NCBI RefSeq assembly: GCF_035582795.1
Contig: NC_134372.1
Coordinates: forward strand, 42,570,316-42,634,315
Direction of reading: 5' to 3'
From: Mycteria americana
Lineage: Eukaryota; Chordata; Aves; Ciconiiformes; Ciconiidae
Length of the DNA: 64,000 nt
Positions 39,601 to 54,600 of the stretch are shown here, in pieces. A model generated the notes under the pieces. That model searched no databases. It was not told the origin of the DNA and worked only from the letters and a program-made list of their open reading frames with translations. The translations under genes were made by a program, and so were the position numbers. Position 1 is the stretch's first letter. The number at the start of each line of letters is the position of its first letter.

Positions 39601-42600
39601 TTCAGTCTGTGAAGGACAGGGAGGATATGTAACATCAGTGAAGTCAGGGAGTATTTATGTTGGCTTTGTGCAATTGGTGAGAGCTTGAGTTAAGGCAGCT
39701 AAACCGTTGGGTCCTTACTCAATTCTCTACGGACTTGCTTTACAGCTTCAGCACATGTATAATTTTTAACCTCCTTCAGCCCCAGAGAACAAATCTGCTT
39801 TAGTGTAAGGAAAAGAAGCAACCTCCTTCCAAGTAAATGCCACCAAACAAGCAATATAATAGAATTATTTATGGCTAGATGGTGATTTCTAGCCACAGTC
39901 TTGCATTTGAGGATGGTATAAAATTCCACCAAACTAAGGGAGCACTGAAAGAGGCATTCTGTTTCCCAGCTCTGTTACAGCATTTTAATATTACAGTACA
40001 CTCCCATTACTGAAAATGTTGGCCAGAGAATTACAGAAACTTCCCCACCTTCAGTTTTTACCGACAAGATGTCAGTAAGAGTTAAGTAACTCACAGGACA
40101 CTAGATGTAGATCTACAAAACCAAATTTCTGAGAAAAGACTATTATCTACACTGACAAAATCATGCCTTTATTGGTGACATTTATACCACCCATAGATTT
40201 TTGCTTGACTGCCTACAGAAGCTCTGTTAATATAACTGTGCTTACAACGGAATGCTTTGTACAGAGGGTATTCCAATATTTCTGTAGTGCTCCTAATTAG
40301 ATATAGCCTAAACTTTTCATCCGTGTACCTCCCCAGCATTGGCATGTATAGGTAAAGATACCTGCATGAATAGATGCTGTTAGAGCTGAGGCCTTGCTGA
40401 AGATAATTGGAAAAGGGAGAAATTTGGTGAGAAAGGCCAGCAAAAAAACAGTCTCCAAAGAATGATTTGCAAAAGGAGTATAAGCGCAAAGATGTAAATA
40501 CTCCATTTCATATAAGACTCAAATATTAAAATGCTTCAAGAGTAGCTTAAATTAATTCTGCAGTACCCTTTTAAGAATAGACTTCATCAACAATGAAAAT
40601 AAAATGGATATTCACTGCAGTGCAACACAGAGTGAAAAATCCTGGAATTAATCTGGTCAAGGAAAGTATTTTATGCATTACAAAGGGAATTAGACTCTGA
40701 AATTCTGGACTCCTATTTTTTCGTGTTTTGTAATCATTTAAATTCAAGTGAGAGCATTTCTGCTCATATTATGACCATATTATCATAGTATCACAAAGCT
40801 AGACTATTTTGTTCTGCAGTAATTTGAAAGGTCTACAAGGTCTTTCACAGTATTCATTTTTGATTAGTATTTTAAATGGTGTCATTACTTTGCATGAGTT
40901 TACATCTGCATTGTCTGTAATCACTGTTACACATATTGTACACAAAAGGTTAAAAAGATGTGTTCAAGCAATTTTGATTTAGTCTTTTGATTGCATACAT
41001 GCCTAAAACTCCATTCTACTCTTACTGAACAATGCACTATTGTGAAGTGGGTAGGATGCAGTCCCACAGATATGATTTAGGTATTAATTTAAATCTCTGG
41101 GGCACTCTTCAGGTTCTTTCCCAGCTAAACTATTAAATTATGTAATCTATTTCTGTCTTGGAAAAGTACCTCAATTGTAAAATGTTGTGATGTATGAAAA
41201 CCAGATCCATGAAATTACACTGTGGCAATTTACAGAAACATAATGATTTTAGCAAATCTGCATAGTTGTGTGTTCTACAGATGACCTCCAGAGGTGTTCG
41301 TTAGTATGAATTCGTACATAACTCAGGTGGTTATTCAGAAGCCATACCCAGAGCTGTTTGGGTGTGGTCACAAGGTCTGTCTGAAAATTGTCAAGAGGAA
41401 GGGAATTGAACTGGTTGGATATTATTTGCAAGAGGAGAATTGAACATACAAATACAGGTAACGAGATTTTCATAAGCAGCAGCCTGAATTTGTGTTCTTC
41501 ACCTGTCTTTAAGCTCCTAGTAAGATGTGTCACCTTTAAAATCACTGGAAACCTAGAAATCTCCCTCAATGTTCATAAGAAGTCAGTTGCTTTGAAAAAT
41601 GAACTACTTATTTAAAACCCTCAGTTCAGAGTCCAGTCAGTTCTTCAGACATCCACATCCCTTGCCCTAATCTCTTACAGAAATACATGTTATTCTTTGT
41701 CATTCTCAAAATTTTGCTATCCAAAATCATCTATCAAGCTTTTGAACAAAATAAACATTAGCTCCTACACAAATCTGGATTAGGAAAAGTGAAATAAATA
41801 TATTACATATGAAATAATATACATATATGTACTGAAATATATAAACATCTGAAATATATTTCAGAAGTTCAAAAAGAAAAGAATCATTATTCTTTGTTTA
41901 TGTGTAGTTATAGAGGTGAACAATGAACAGTGACTAGGTTATAAATCGTTCCATGTGGTGTAACGTTGAAAATGGATAGTATCATTTTTCTAATGATTCC
42001 ACATTTATACAAAAGTGCTGTGATGGGAAATACAGCTACCTGGATATTCGTACACTGTTGTGTGGATGGCTTATTTATAGTCCTGTCATTTCATCACTCT
42101 AACTCTGAGAGAGATTTATAGTATCTTCTCTTTGCTCTAACTGAATTATCACTAATATAATAACATTAAATTTAGTATAAACATGATCCAGTTCTGGTAT
42201 CAAGTCTTACTTGGTTACATCAAGTCTTGCATCAAGTCTTACTTTAATTAGAACAGACAGATCACTTTGAATGCAAGTTTGAAATACGTAATGCTACAGT
42301 AACAGACACCCATCAAGTTAAAGAGCTTCTGTTTGAAGACCATTTGAAATCATTATCAGTTATAATGTTGAAATCATTATCAGTTATAATAGTGCACTAA
42401 ACTGAAACATTTCAATTACTGGACATTATTCTGTCACACAGGGAGAGCAAGGAAAGGCTTATAAATAAATGCAAAGAACAATGTCATACATACAAATTTA
42501 GCAGGCAAAACAGGGACCTAAGTAGGAAGAGCAAAATATATGTATAACGTGTAGTTGAGACCCTGCATTCTCTTGCTAAATAGTTTAATAAAGGAAACTA

Positions 42601-45600
42601 TCCGAGTAATTTCATTTATTAAAATACACTGAGAAACAACAGAAAAGGTTGAGAAAATGCTCTGCTATGGATCTGCAAAAATTGGCTTGACTGAGTGAGG
42701 GTAATAAAGACTATTTTAACTAACTCACATTTTCCTATAACATAGTATATGAAGCGTGGATATTATTACTGCAGCACTGTATAGTAGGTGTGAGGCTTCT
42801 TTACAGCCTCATTTAACCATGTCATATTTTCTCTGTTTTTTATTACTGCAGTTTAAATGCTGTTTTTATTGTGTGCAATGAAGAATACATGTGTCTATGC
42901 CTGCTGAAGTTGTGTATGAAATAAAACAGTGAAATCCTTTTTTCTTGTAAATTGAAGTGAATTGAGTACTTGGGAAAGATGCTGGTCAGATAACACTTTA
43001 CCTCTACTTTGAAATAGTATTGTAAGGAATAGTAGTATTTACAGTGATAAGATATTCACTAGAGGAAAATACCAGAAATGTTTCATGAGTTAGCATACAA
43101 TTCTAGGGTTCGGCAACTTTATTCTGACCTGTGAAACATAAAAGAATGCAAAGAACATGGCAGACATACAAAGACATCTGTCCACAACCATTTTGATACT
43201 GACTTTAAACATTTTTGGTTTGTTATCCTAAATAACACAATCTCATCAGAAGTCTTAATAGCTTTTAAGACCTTTTTCCCTTGCTCTTAAATTATTAGGT
43301 GTGAATATGTCTGTGTGGTGTTTCGTTACTCCTGCAGGTATTTGATAAACTCTAGTGTCACAAAATAAATTGAGAAAGTTGGGCTGTAGATGTTCTGGTA
43401 CTCTAGCGGTCTTCAGACAGCCACTACTTTCTCGTATCAGGACATATTTCTGTCCTTCAGCTACTGACTGGTCATACTGGACATGAAAGAAAGGTCTTAA
43501 AAACATTTTCACATTTACTATTTCCCTACAGAAATGGACTCTTGGGGTTTTTTTGTTCTAAAAACGTAAATAGTTAGTATAAAAATAATACCTTTCATAT
43601 CTATGTCTTACTTTGGATTATTGCAGTGTCTTTCTTGATATGTGACCCCACCTCCACAAGTGCGAGTACACTCTGACCACTCGGACCAGGCAGACCATTG
43701 GCCATTTACAGGCTTGGGTCCATGATCACCGTATTTGACACACTGTCCTCTTCGACACCACTGCCAAAAGAATGCCAAAAAATATCCCATCAGAGTTAGC
43801 GGTACCTAGTAGATGCAAAAAAGAAAAAATCCACATTTAAAAGCTCCAGTGCTTAACCCTAGTAAACATGAGGTCACCCACTGAACTCAATGAGATAGTT
43901 CACAGTAGGACAAGGACACTGAAGTAGGACATTGACCCATACAATGGTATAGGTAAGTAATGTCCTAAAATTTGTGCACGTTCTGAGTTGAAGATCTCTG
44001 AGGTACAAATTTTCAAAACTGTTCTCTTGGAAAATATCTTTTTGGCTTACTCTTCCCAAAAAAATACATGTTAATTTATGGTCCTGTGCTCTCAGAACCT
44101 CAAAACTTCCCATGTAATTTAAAAATAGCCTGCTAAAACCCTGCTAAAATTTCTCCTTTTTATCATTCAATTATGAAATACTGCACAAAGAGAAAAAGCG
44201 AAATAGAACATTTGTCAGTAACTTGAAAATCAAAACAATATTCTACTGGAAGAAATATTACAGCAAAAGAAAATATTTTGGGTAGCTATAGATGAGTGTA
44301 AATTATGCTCTTTTAGTAGTGATCACGGATGATAATACACATGATGGCCTTAGCCTGTACAGAAAATATTATGGCGTAAGGAATGTTTATATCAGAGTGG
44401 AATTTGAAGCCTTGATCTAAATTCTGTTATAATTAATGGATTTTCGTACTGATTTAGATTTGCCAGATATATCTTATTCCATAGCTCAATGGGAGAGGCA
44501 TCACTCCCTACCGTCAGATAGGTTTCACTGTGAGGACCAGTCCTGACTATGTATCACAACGCAATCTTTTACAGAGCATTCCGGAAGTTCATGATAGCAA
44601 ACCTGGAGGGACCTGGATAAAACTGTTTTTGACAGGAGCTGGTATTTGATCCAATACAGTCTACGAACAAGTTAGAATGACATTGTGCTGTATATAAAAC
44701 AACTTACCATACTTATACCACAAGCTGTTCCTTCCGCTGCTGGCATGAACTTTGTCTCGCACCTATGACCCACTTTGTGACACCAGAGAGATTTGCATAT
44801 ATCCTGAAAAGAAAAAAAGTAGTCACTATAGTACTCATAATTCCCATTATTTCCTGGTGTTTAGAAAGAGTAACAAATGATACATGCCTTTGCTACCTTA
44901 AAAGCTGTATAAATAAAACCTTTTCTGAATTTAGAAAATCCAGGGTTTAAGATTCATAGCACAGCCATATCCTGTATATTGCCTTCTGTTTATGCACCAT
45001 TTCACTATATATTTTTTAGAACTATTTTGAGTGTGAGACTGTAATAGAACAAAAACTGTGTTAAAAAGTTCAAGGCTAAAATTTCATTAAGTGACTATAA
45101 TACTGGGAAGAGACTAGATTTTCTAAAACACAGGAGATATCTGGAAACATAGCCTCTTCACAGTGCTGTTCACTCTCTCTTCTTTGTTTATTAGCTGTAG
45201 AAGAAACACAGCTGCAATCACCTGATAAATGTGGTTAGTATAAAATAAATCAAAATATTCCAGGATAATAACAGCAGTACAAGAAATGACAATGCTTCTT
45301 TTCAGAATGAACACGCCAGATTATTTAATAAAATGTCTTCTCTGAAGAGATCAGCAAAGAGTGTAGCAGTCACTATAATAACAGGTTAATCTAAATTAAT
45401 CCTTCATCACAAAGTCAAGAGTATGTTACGTTTTTATTGTTCTAAAATAACCGTACAGATCTTTTCCAGACTTTGCTGTCAATGCATGAGTAAAACAAAA
45501 CACAAGAAACTTAGTCCTTCTTACCCCACACCCCAGCAAGTTTTGATCAAAACTCTACTGCCTGCTAATTTCCCTTAGTAGGCAAGGACTCATGAGTCTT

Positions 45601-48600
45601 ATGTATTCAACTGTACTCCTTATGACTCCTGGAAAGAACACATTTCCTTCTGAAACTCCCCTGGGATCGTGATATTCTTCAAAAAAGGCCAGTACCTTCA
45701 AAGCAAATTGCCAAGCAAGATAAGGTAGAGAAATAGCCCAGGCCTCTGAAGAACACTGTATTACTTGTACTTACTTAGTGTACTGCAGTTCTCTAATGTA
45801 ATTTTAACTTTTCAAAAGTATATCAATAGGTACCTTTACAAAGCTGAGGTTGCACAGTTTTGCTTTCATTCCAAATTGCCATTTGCACTGGGTATCAGCA
45901 TCATAGATCTGCCCTGGCAGTTTGTCAGGGTATTTATACTGTCCTGTTTGCTTAGGTTCATCAATCAGGCAGGCAGCTTGAGCTGTACTATAATGAGAAT
46001 GTATATTAGTCATGACTATGATCTTTATATCAAAATATTTTAATTTGCTACAGACCAGCAAAAACACATAATATGGTATACAGTACCTTTAACTAGCTTT
46101 AGAGGTATGCACTGAAATGAGAATATCTGCTTGCAGGAGCCAAAAGATGTTGACATCTTGTTGGTAGCCTGACCTGCAAAGTTTTAAGGAAGCAGGAATT
46201 TCCAGGCTTTGGGACTGTTGTGACAACAAGAAAGAATGATGTCAAATTCTCTTCCTCCCTTTATTCCTGTGTAACCAAGAGCAAGGTGATCTAGTCTGCT
46301 TCTTTCCCTTAAATGGATTCCCCAAATCAGGAATCAACAGAATCCACAGGCACACTGTCTCATTTCAGCATTTGCTTTGTGTGGATTGACAACAGAAGGC
46401 TGCTGCAGCTTGTGTGCTTTGGGTCAGCTGTGTCCAGCTTAAGACCAAAGGTACCCTATGGTCTACTTTTTTCCCTTTTATATGCTTGAGAACCCATGTA
46501 TACAGAAGGTCACTCTGTGCTGGATTTAGCTTCCAAGTGTAAGTCTCTTAGACCACATTGCATGTTGGGGGGCTTACATGACTTTTTAGTTCACAATTTG
46601 CTTGTGTACTCAGAATATGTTGCATCATCGCAGCAGAAAAAAATCACCAGAACTCTGTCACCTTTCCTGGCTGCTACTCTAAGATACTAACTTGGAATTC
46701 AAGGATCAGATCCACAGAACTATGTAGGTGCTTGATTCTCACTCTAAGTTATTAACATCTAAAATACCTGTATTGATCTGGGTCTTAGTACCGCTTACAC
46801 ATTTTTTTACTAATCATGTATAGTCTACCCATGTAAGACAAACAAAATAAAGGGAAAAATGTACAGGAAAGGACTGCAATTCTGATGACATTAAACATAG
46901 ACTGAAGAACAGTTCCTTTAAAAGCATCACTGAGTAATGCCAACATACTGGAGAAATAATCGGCATCTTTCTCTTTCTCCTTTTTTTCCCCCCAGAATCA
47001 GTATATGAAAAATGTAAAATGTCTTTACTCATGACATGAGCTAGATCAAGAGAGAAACTCCAGCAAGAAAGGCCACTAATGGTAATTTACATTTTGTAAT
47101 GACTTTGGTACCACTGCATCTGCTCTCTTTTGTGTTCACTTCTACTAATTCTCTAATAAACCTAGCTGCTGACAGGAATGCCTGAGAAAGAATGATATGC
47201 CAGTCATTACTGCAGGATATTCACGGAGGGTGAAATTCATTCTTTTGAAACGAGGCAGGACAAAAACACTTATATTGCCATACCACCTATACGCTTCATA
47301 AGTCCAAGTGTGTGGGCTCAAATAGTACATGGGTTTGAGCACATTTTAAAAGAGGTGAATTTCACACTTAAGTAATTTTTATGTCTGTTCAAGAGTTCAA
47401 GCGCAGTTACTAAAGATACATTCCCTGGCACCAGCTCAGATTTACATCTGACCTACCTGAGAAATTTGTTGAGATACTGCCGGCTGCATACAGACCAAGA
47501 AAACACTCCATTGTTTCCTGTGAGTGTGGGAGACATAATATTACCCTCAGCTTTTCTACAAGGATTTCCTTCTCCATCATGAATCATACCAAAGCTGAAA
47601 AGAGAACCAGGCGTGAGAGTGAAAATCTAGATTAATCAGAAGCAAGACACAATCTGGGGCAGAAGAAACGCTTTCTGGGTAACAGTTCTGTGCTTGAACT
47701 CCACAGGGAATGTGGAATTCGTCCCTTTCAATCCAAAGGGATGAAAACATATGCACCATACAAATGACTATTAGTATGAAACAAGCTCCAATTAATAACA
47801 TTAAAATTTTATTGTCATCATGCATTTGTCTGATGAGAAAAAGTTAGTCAAGTTTCAAGGAAGACCCATACTGGTGATGCACAGGAGCTCTGCAATGTGA
47901 GCTAATGGCAAGACACTGGCACGTAAGTACCAGAGCTGCAGACTGTGTCAGAAGTTTTACAGTTTAACCATTTCTCTTTCCTGAAGGAGAAACGTTTTGT
48001 GGTGAGATGGATGGAAGTAGTGGATCTTATGTTCAGTCACACTTGTACTTGCCTACAAATCTACCAGCTTAAAACAGGCATGCAGTCTGAGCCTTTCTTT
48101 GACTAGTGACAATGCCTGTTAACATGAATGGTGTGGAGATCAGAATCCAGGGAAATATCAGTGTTACACAGCTGTAAGAATATAACATAACTGTCCTCCT
48201 AATAGGAGGGAAGAACTACATAGTTGCATTCAATCTGTAGCAAAAGAAGTGGGATTGAATGAATAGAATACAAAGTAGGAATACAAAATATGATTCTTTT
48301 CTTAATTTTGGCCACTAACTTGATATATTATCTCAGGCAAATCACTTTCTTTTCCTCACCTTTGTTATACACTGTCACTTACTTTGTCTAGACTGTAACC
48401 TCTTTAGTGGGAATACTGCCTCTTATTGGGTGCTTTGCTCAGTCTGCAGCATCATGAGGCCCTCCTTTCACTAGGAGAGGTGTTAGGATAATATAAAGAA
48501 TAACAAGCAATAATAAAAACAACATTAAAAATGATAAATTATGTGGAGCTTATGGTTATAATAAAGCTAATTTTCAGGTTTTTTCCTTTCACTGTTTTAT

Positions 48601-51600
48601 ATTTACTCACTGTATAGGACATCTATGAATTTCAATGTGTTTTGAATAGAAATTTCATAATGTTACTTCAACATTGTAGTACGTTGGCGACTTTATGAAT
48701 GTAATCTGTGCACGTGCAGGGAATATGTAATTTACTGGACTCAATCCTCTACTGTTATAAATCATTGCAGGCTCATCAGAGTTACTGCATCTGTTGCCAC
48801 CAGCTGAGGCTCCAAACTTGCTGAAATATATGGCTCCTTCTATAAATGGACAAAAAAAGTCCCAACTGAGCCAGTATTTTAGAATCCTTTATAAAATACT
48901 AACTTTGTTCACATGCATTGTAGCAAAGAATCCACAGTTTATATACCCACTGACACAATGGGCTCTGACCTCCCCAAGGAATTGTTAAGCTTTCAGGTAA
49001 AAACACAAACTACTTAAAGAAAACCATAAAAACGTGTAACAACTGAAGCTACTCAGTGGATCACAGAGTGTGATCTATCAGTATACAATATTGTCCTACT
49101 ACGAAATCCTTAGGTTAATATATTCACAGCGAACCTCAGCACCTCCATAGCTGTCACAGGTTTTTTTTTCTTCCAGGAATCTCTGTATCACAGAGACCAA
49201 ATTCTGTTGTCTTACATCACATACTAGGTAGTCTCAGGAGCATGGACACGAGCAAATGATAATAAAGACATTTTGTATCTGGGGCAGATTTTTTCCAGGA
49301 GACAAGATGCATTTTATTAGACAGGAGTATGGAACTGTACCAAAGAAAGGCTGAATAATATGAGAATCAAAGGCAGTGGTGAAAAAGGAAAAAAGCAACA
49401 TTAAAAAATTTCCAAGCATAATCTCTCAAAGCAAGTAAGAAAATAAACAAGAAGGAAGAACATTAAGAGACTAAAGGGGATAATTCTTGAAAAATAAGCT
49501 ATGGGCCTGATTCTCTTCTAATACTGATTGAAGGGCATTAAAAATGTACTGAGGTCAGTGAAATTGCATTAGTGTGACAGGACGATCAAACGATATGTAT
49601 TTTACATATTTGGTCCTATTGAAAGTGTTGGCACAATTCCCATGGGCTTCACTGGTAGCTGGATTATTCTTTAATACCTTGTTTCCCTTCAGATGTACAG
49701 AAACCTGTGAAAGGGTCACTCGTGTAGACATTAGGTCATAGTATATACTGTAGACCATATTTGTACAATGAAAACTAAATAGTCCTGATTCAGTCATGCA
49801 GAATCGGAAGGATTCATGCCTTGACCAAACAGCAGAATACAGTACTACTACTTTTCAAAGATATTCTGTGCAGGAATGTTGCTGCACAAAATAAAGATCC
49901 TATGCCCATGTTTTATCTGACCCTTGATTTCAGGTTTGTACCACATAAAGAAACTATGCTTCTATACTGCCAGTGGTTAGACAGACTCCAGATTGAGCTA
50001 TGTTAAAACTGAAAATCAAAACCATGCAAAAAGTTGTGAAAAAGTAATTCAGAATGATTTGGGACAAAAACAGGAGAGCAAAACCTAATCAACTTTAGAT
50101 TTAATTCAACAATTCAGAGAATAGCTGAAGCTCCATAGAAGATTACTACTGATTTTGTTTGAGAGACAGCAGGTTCTTAGGTTCTTAGAGACAGCAGTTT
50201 CTATTACCATAGAAATCAAATGGAAATCCAATGGATATAGATATAGAAAGGCAGAAACCATCACAAAGGTTGTTTCTAGCCAAATCATGCACTAAATAGG
50301 TAGAGAGAACAAAGAAGGACAGGTTGAATGGAATGAATGGCTCCTCTGGGAGGAGCACCAGGTCTTCTGGGAAAGGGACCTCTAAGAGACTTAGAGAGAT
50401 CACTTCTCCACACTGTAAGCTGCAGTGTCCTTTCTCTTTTTGGAGCAACCACACTGATACTAGAAGCAATTTGTCTACCAGAACATGGTAGCAGTGTGGG
50501 AAGCTTGTAGATTAATATTGTCAGCTTTTACTGTTTGTTCTGGTTATCACCTGGAATATATAAAATGTCAAAAAATAAAAATAAAAGGAAAGCACCCTGG
50601 GCAGCTGATTCACCATTTCATGCTAAAGGAAACACCTCTGAGTGAAGAGTCTTGACTCTGTTTGGCCTAAAATTGCCTATAGCTTCCCGCCAAATTAGAA
50701 ACAGTTGTGAGGTACCTGTATCAGAATAAGGTCCCTCCACCTATGGCAGCAAAATCGATCAAAATCCCACAGTGGTTATTTTTATGATTGTTGAAGAGAT
50801 GATATTTAATAAGGCCAATGCATTAACTGGATGCTCTATATATTCTAATCATTATACAGCTCTCTGTAAATGATCCATATTTAACTGGTTTATATTAACT
50901 GGTGCTATGTTTCCATTCACTTATTTATAGAAGGAGCATGTAAGACTCATGAAACTTACTTGTGTCCAGATTCATGAGCAATTGTAAAAGCCAGTCCAAG
51001 GCCTGTATCTTCATTAATGGTGCAACTACGATATTTGCTGCACATGCCACTGATAGGTGCAAATCCTGAAGGAAGGAAGCAGTAGAATAGCTTGTTCCTC
51101 TACAGAATTCCAAATACATTTATCATCTGCAATGGTCCTAATAAGCCAGTCTATTGTGGTGCATGAAGATGGTTGTCTACTTCATTAGGTTTATCATGAA
51201 AGAATTACAGCACTTTTATTTGACAATAAAGGGACTCCTGTATAAGAGGTATAATTCAAGCCTAACCTCCCAAAATACACTTTACTTGTAAAGATTATTC
51301 CTTCCCCGCCTCATGCCTTTACTGCTCCCAAATTAGGGAGGAATCCCATTCAAAAAGGGCAAGTAGTAACAAAACCAAAAAAATTATCAGAGTGGCTCAG
51401 AAATATTCTCAAAATCAAAAATCTTCCTCGAAGAGGTGACAATCCAAAAGGATGTCTTCAGACAGCTTATTTTGCCATTTTTTCTGCGGCAATGAAATCA
51501 GTAATACTCTTTTTCTTCTAGGTACCTCAGAGACAAATATGTAAAAATAATACTGTTGTTTCCTCTTCAAGAAGGCTAACATTATGTGCAAAAATGGACT

Positions 51601-54600
51601 TTTTTATTTTAAAACATTTCAGTCTCTATCAATCAAGATGCTGCTGTTGACACCCACAAGCTTCTCAGAATGTCTCATACCTAAAGTATCACAGGGCTCA
51701 TTTTTCCAAGAGCAGATATCAAAACCTGTAAGCAAGATGGCATGGTCATGGCGCTTTCCATTCTTCCCAACCAGAGCAGATTGCCATTGACAAAAGCTGT
51801 TCAGTGACTGGTCCGCATGGTGGTTAATCAGTAATCCACCCTGTAGATATTTCACAGACACAGAAATAAGGTGCTTCCATCAGTACTTGAGAAAGGTAAT
51901 TGAAAGAATAAGAGTTGGTTAGGGAAAAGGGAATTATTTTTTCAGATTTGTTCTACATAAACTTATGTATTCCCATGTTAACTGCCTGTGATGAGTGATT
52001 CAGCTGATGAGTTAATCTATTACAATTGTAAAATAAAACTGCATCTCTCCCCAGACACATAGATATTTTCAAAGTCACTGGTTGGAATTACAGTGTACAA
52101 ATATATTTGGTTCCTGATAAAGCTGAACACCAAACCATTTTCAACCTTGTGATTAAAATGTTTGGAGATTTCTGTGGAGGAAAAGTATTATCCAAGTAGA
52201 TCAACCCATCACAAATTTCTTTTCATCAAAAGAGATTTTGTCTTCTTTTGTCTCAGCACCCTTGACAAAAGAATTGGCTCCACTCCCACCTTTTGTTACA
52301 TGCTATCTTCAGTTTGGGACTTTTCACTCCTTCCCCCTTCTGATCATCACATCTTGGAAAGCCCAGTTCAAAATCTTTTTATTTATTTAAATACTTCTTA
52401 AGTAGATTTCTCATTCCAGCCATTACTCTTCAAGAAAATGCTGGAAATTGTTAAGTTTTGTCTTACTGGAAGCATTTCAACGTTTCTAAAGAACATTTAT
52501 ATGAAATGAAGATTTTAGTATCAAAAACCGAGAAGCAGTGAAATGCAGAAAGTGTGATTTTGGAGGTTTTTGTGATTTTAATCTTCTCACGATTTATGTC
52601 TTAAGAAACCTCTAATGAAAATTCATGCACATAACATGGGAACACCCAATGCTCCCTGTGAGCAGTAGCAAATTACGTATACCACACAAAATTCTGACAC
52701 AACTTACAGGCTCTTGTTCCAAAAGAAGAAGGCTCACAACGATAATGTTTATATCACTTCCTATTGTTCCATCTTTAAACAGACTAGAGACCTGCAACAA
52801 TTATTGAAAAGGAAATATCATCTACATGTATTTTTTTTTAATAGACTAAACATATGTATGGAGTTATTGCATTGGGCTTCAATTTTCAATACAAATTAAT
52901 GGAGTTATATGCCTTGTAGGATTAATCCAAAAGAGCTTAACTCAGAAGAATTATGCCCCACACCACTACACTTATTCAAAAAACTTGAAAACCTTCTATT
53001 GATTTCAGTGAGCCTTGTTCTGTCCCTGGTCTCCTGCATCAAGTGTAATCAAGTTCAAAGTTCAAGTTTTGTAGTACCAAACTAAAAAGCAAAGCCACAA
53101 AGGAAAACATATTTCTAGTTCAATTATACTATCTTTCTCAAAATAAATTTGTGCTTTCTCAGATAAATTTTTGTTTCAAGGAGAGACATCAGCCAAAACA
53201 TACTAAACTTCATGATACTAAAAGAAATGAAAGTTTCAATTTCAGAGTACCCGCCTTTTTTGTGCTACACAAGAAGTATTTTAAAATTTAATATTTTAAA
53301 TATTTTCCAATTTAATTTTTTTTTTACCTTACAGTACTGTTGCCAGAGCTGTGATAATCTAGAGGTGTATTTTTCAAGAGCTTTTTAACGTAAGTAATAC
53401 ATTAGATGAGGCTTGAAGAAAGGCTTATGTAAGGTTCCCCTGCTCTTTTTGGTATCACTATTTGTCTAAGGAAAGATCCTACTCTGACATAACAATATAC
53501 CACAGGGAAAACATCCTTCAGTTACACCACATCTTACCATATTCATAACTGTTAAGATGTACGTTGTTACGTTTTCCTTGCCATGTTTCTCCAACATTTT
53601 TTTATCTGCCACAACAAGGGTTTCAACATTTAGACTTCCATTTTTCTGAATTTTAGCAGATGATCTTTTGAACCTTGCAGAAGTCCCATATTCATCTGAG
53701 CGAATGTATGTCTCTTCTGTGGGTGGCTTAGGTGCATCTAAAAGGAAATAAAGCTCAGCTTTGGAAAGGGTTCAGATCACCCATGAAGAGTTTCATCAGA
53801 AAATGAAGTATCACAGGTTTAGAGCCTTAGATTATTTTTACAGCATGTGATTTAATACTTATGGCTAAGTTCTTGTATATTTATTAAAAAAGACCTGATT
53901 CATTCCTGAGGGAAGGATGGCTACAGGGAGAGAAGGAAATGGGAGAGCCACATTCATATGAAATAAGCAGTTTAAAATAAGGAATTAATCTAATAAAATG
54001 GTAGCATCTGTGGCAAAAAATACACACAGAATTTTTAACAGAATATCTACTTTTTTTCTTCCTTTTGATAACTTCCTGAGGTGTTTGGCATGTGCTACTT
54101 ACATAGTAGTTGGTAAAAAACTCCTTTCCACAACAGACGTCCATCGTCAGTACAGAAAGCAGACACACACCACAAGTAAGATTCCTGCCAGCCTGCTATT
54201 GCGATTGACATTAGCCTTCTATGCGAATTTGCCACTGAGATTATTGCTGTTGGGAACATATTTATTTAGTATAGGGAAATGTCAGGCAACAGCAAGGAGG
54301 GCTTGACAACAGGATATGCACATCCAGCCCACACACCCCAATGCCAGGGTGCACATTTTCCCTCTGTGCTTGTGTAGCATGGTCAATGGCATGGTTAGAG
54401 AATGGCCTCTACTCCATTTCTTCAGAGAGCCAGAAAATGGGAGAAGAAATCTATATCCTACATCCTATAATGCTCCTGTTATTCATAGCTTCTTTTGCGT
54501 AAACCTACACTGTGTTTGCATCAAGAATTAACTCGAAGGCCACTTTAACATACTATTTGGATAACAATAGGAATTTTTTTGACACAGGATGTAATGTGAC

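Larger units (their letters stand above)
47595..50959 (-). other. ADAMTS18: ADAMTS18 intron 8 (phase 2), inside the zinc motif
   Basis: The intron is 3365 bp and interrupts the Asn codon of H-E-S-G-H-N. It contains an L3/CR1-like fragment (48325-48525) and two palindromic-family fragments (49500-49560 and 49618-49675). Confidence 0.92.
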
